Assembly: GCA_937874445.1 (NCBI GenBank)
Contig: CALNAL010000183.1
Coordinates: 1-5,508 of the forward strand
Direction: 5' to 3'
From: an uncultured Acetobacteraceae bacterium
Lineage (GTDB): Bacteria; Pseudomonadota; Alphaproteobacteria; Acetobacterales; Acetobacteraceae
DNA length: 5,508 nt
The position numbers and the translations under genes were made by a program. Positions 5,158 through 5,508 of this stretch are shown piece after piece. The notes under the pieces are model-generated. The model was not told the origin of the DNA, made no database searches, and worked only from the letters and a program-made list of their open reading frames with translations. Every line of letters begins with the position of its first letter. Position 1 is the first letter of the stretch.

Positions 5158-5508
5158 ATGCGTGAGGAACTGGACCTTCCGCCGGAGTCGATCCCGAGCT
5201 ACCGGGTGCGCCGCCCGCGCGGAATGGACGCGAACACCAAGCGCCTGGTGCTCGCCGCCGGTGCCATCGCCGCCGCCCTGGTGGTGCTGGTGGGGGCCTA
5301 CGCCATCGTCGGCCACCGTCCCTCCGGCACTCCCGAGATCGCCGCCGACACGCGCCCGCTGCGCACCAAGCCGGAGAATCCCGGCGGCATGCAGATCGCC
5401 GGCCAGAACGACGCCATCATGGGCGCCGGCGCCGCCGATTCCGAAAAGCCGGCCGAGATGGCCCCGCCGCCGGAGATCCCCCAGCCCCAGGCCCTGCAAG
5501 CCCAGGAG
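5158..5508 (+). CDS. Membrane-anchored SPOR-domain-type protein, N-terminal part (3' end outside window)
   Basis: The frame is open for 117 codons from the ATG at 5158 to the right edge. Residues 1-29 are a charged cytoplasmic tail (MREELDLPPESIPSYRVRRPRG then DANTKR); residues about 30-52 are one hydrophobic helix (LVLAAGAIAAALVVLVGAYAIVG), so the rest should be periplasmic. After the helix comes RPLRTKPENPGGMQIAGQNDAIMG (66-89), a conserved juxtamembrane stretch I recognise from alphaproteobacterial SPOR proteins encoded next to argS. A Pro/Gln/Ala-rich linker (from 98: PAEMAPPPEIPQPQALQAQ) follows. The C-terminal SPOR domain itself, which binds denuded septal peptidoglycan, would lie beyond 5508 and is not seen. 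Spacing to argS is 89 bases on the same strand, so co-transcription is plausible, subject to the hairpins between them. Assignment is by N-terminal pattern and gene order. Confidence 0.8.
   Translation, partial: MREELDLPPESIPSYRVRRPRGMDANTKRLVLAAGAIAAALVVLVGAYAIVGHRPSGTPEIAADTRPLRTKPENPGGMQIAGQNDAIMGAGAADSEKPAEMAPPPEIPQPQALQAQE

Noticed and set aside
1..5508. tRNA/rRNA genes, CRISPR array, toxin-antitoxin, defence or phage genes
   Set aside because: Scanning by eye found no cloverleaf, no regularly spaced repeats of CRISPR type and no matching protein motifs; all sizeable coding space is accounted for by housekeeping genes.

Overview
The window is GC-rich chromosomal DNA (clearly well above 60% G+C, with strong G/C preference at third codon positions). 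It most likely comes from an alphaproteobacterium. Three things point to the Acetobacteraceae, perhaps a Roseomonas-like genus: the style of the Dgt, ArgS and ErpA proteins, the gene order, and a family of A/T-rich purine/pyrimidine palindromes between genes. The lineage call rests on remembered family features, not on a search.

Layout from left to right. (1) Positions 1-308, + strand: the 3' end of a small Pro/Gly/Trp-rich protein with WXXGXW-type repeats, cut by the window edge. (2) Positions 309-548: a gene-free gap between convergent genes, holding two strong hairpins. (3) Positions 549-1652, - strand: a compact two-gene operon, erpA (A-type Fe-S carrier) then xthA (exodeoxyribonuclease III), 6 bp apart. 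(4) A short divergent spacer of about 68 bp. (5) Positions 1721-2932, + strand: dgt, an HD-domain dNTP triphosphohydrolase with an unusual in-frame 21-bp tandem repeat. (6) Positions 2933-3286: a gene-free spacer mostly filled by a 278-bp inverted-repeat element whose arms each contain a perfect palindrome. (7) Positions 3287-5068, + strand: argS, complete arginyl-tRNA synthetase. (8) Positions 5069-5157: a structured leader with two hairpins and a 13-bp direct repeat. (9) Positions 5158-5508, + strand: the N-terminus of a membrane-anchored protein typical of the SPOR-domain cell-division protein that follows argS in many alphaproteobacteria; it runs off the right edge.

The central block (erpA-xthA divergent from dgt-argS-SPOR) is a housekeeping neighbourhood covering Fe-S cluster delivery, DNA repair, nucleotide-pool control, translation and cell-envelope division. 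I see no phage, CRISPR, toxin-antitoxin or defence cassette. The most interesting material is non-coding: the MITE/REP-like element between dgt and argS, the paired hairpins in the convergent gap, and the repeat-hairpin leader before the SPOR gene. Inside genes, the dgt heptapeptide repeat is the main oddity.
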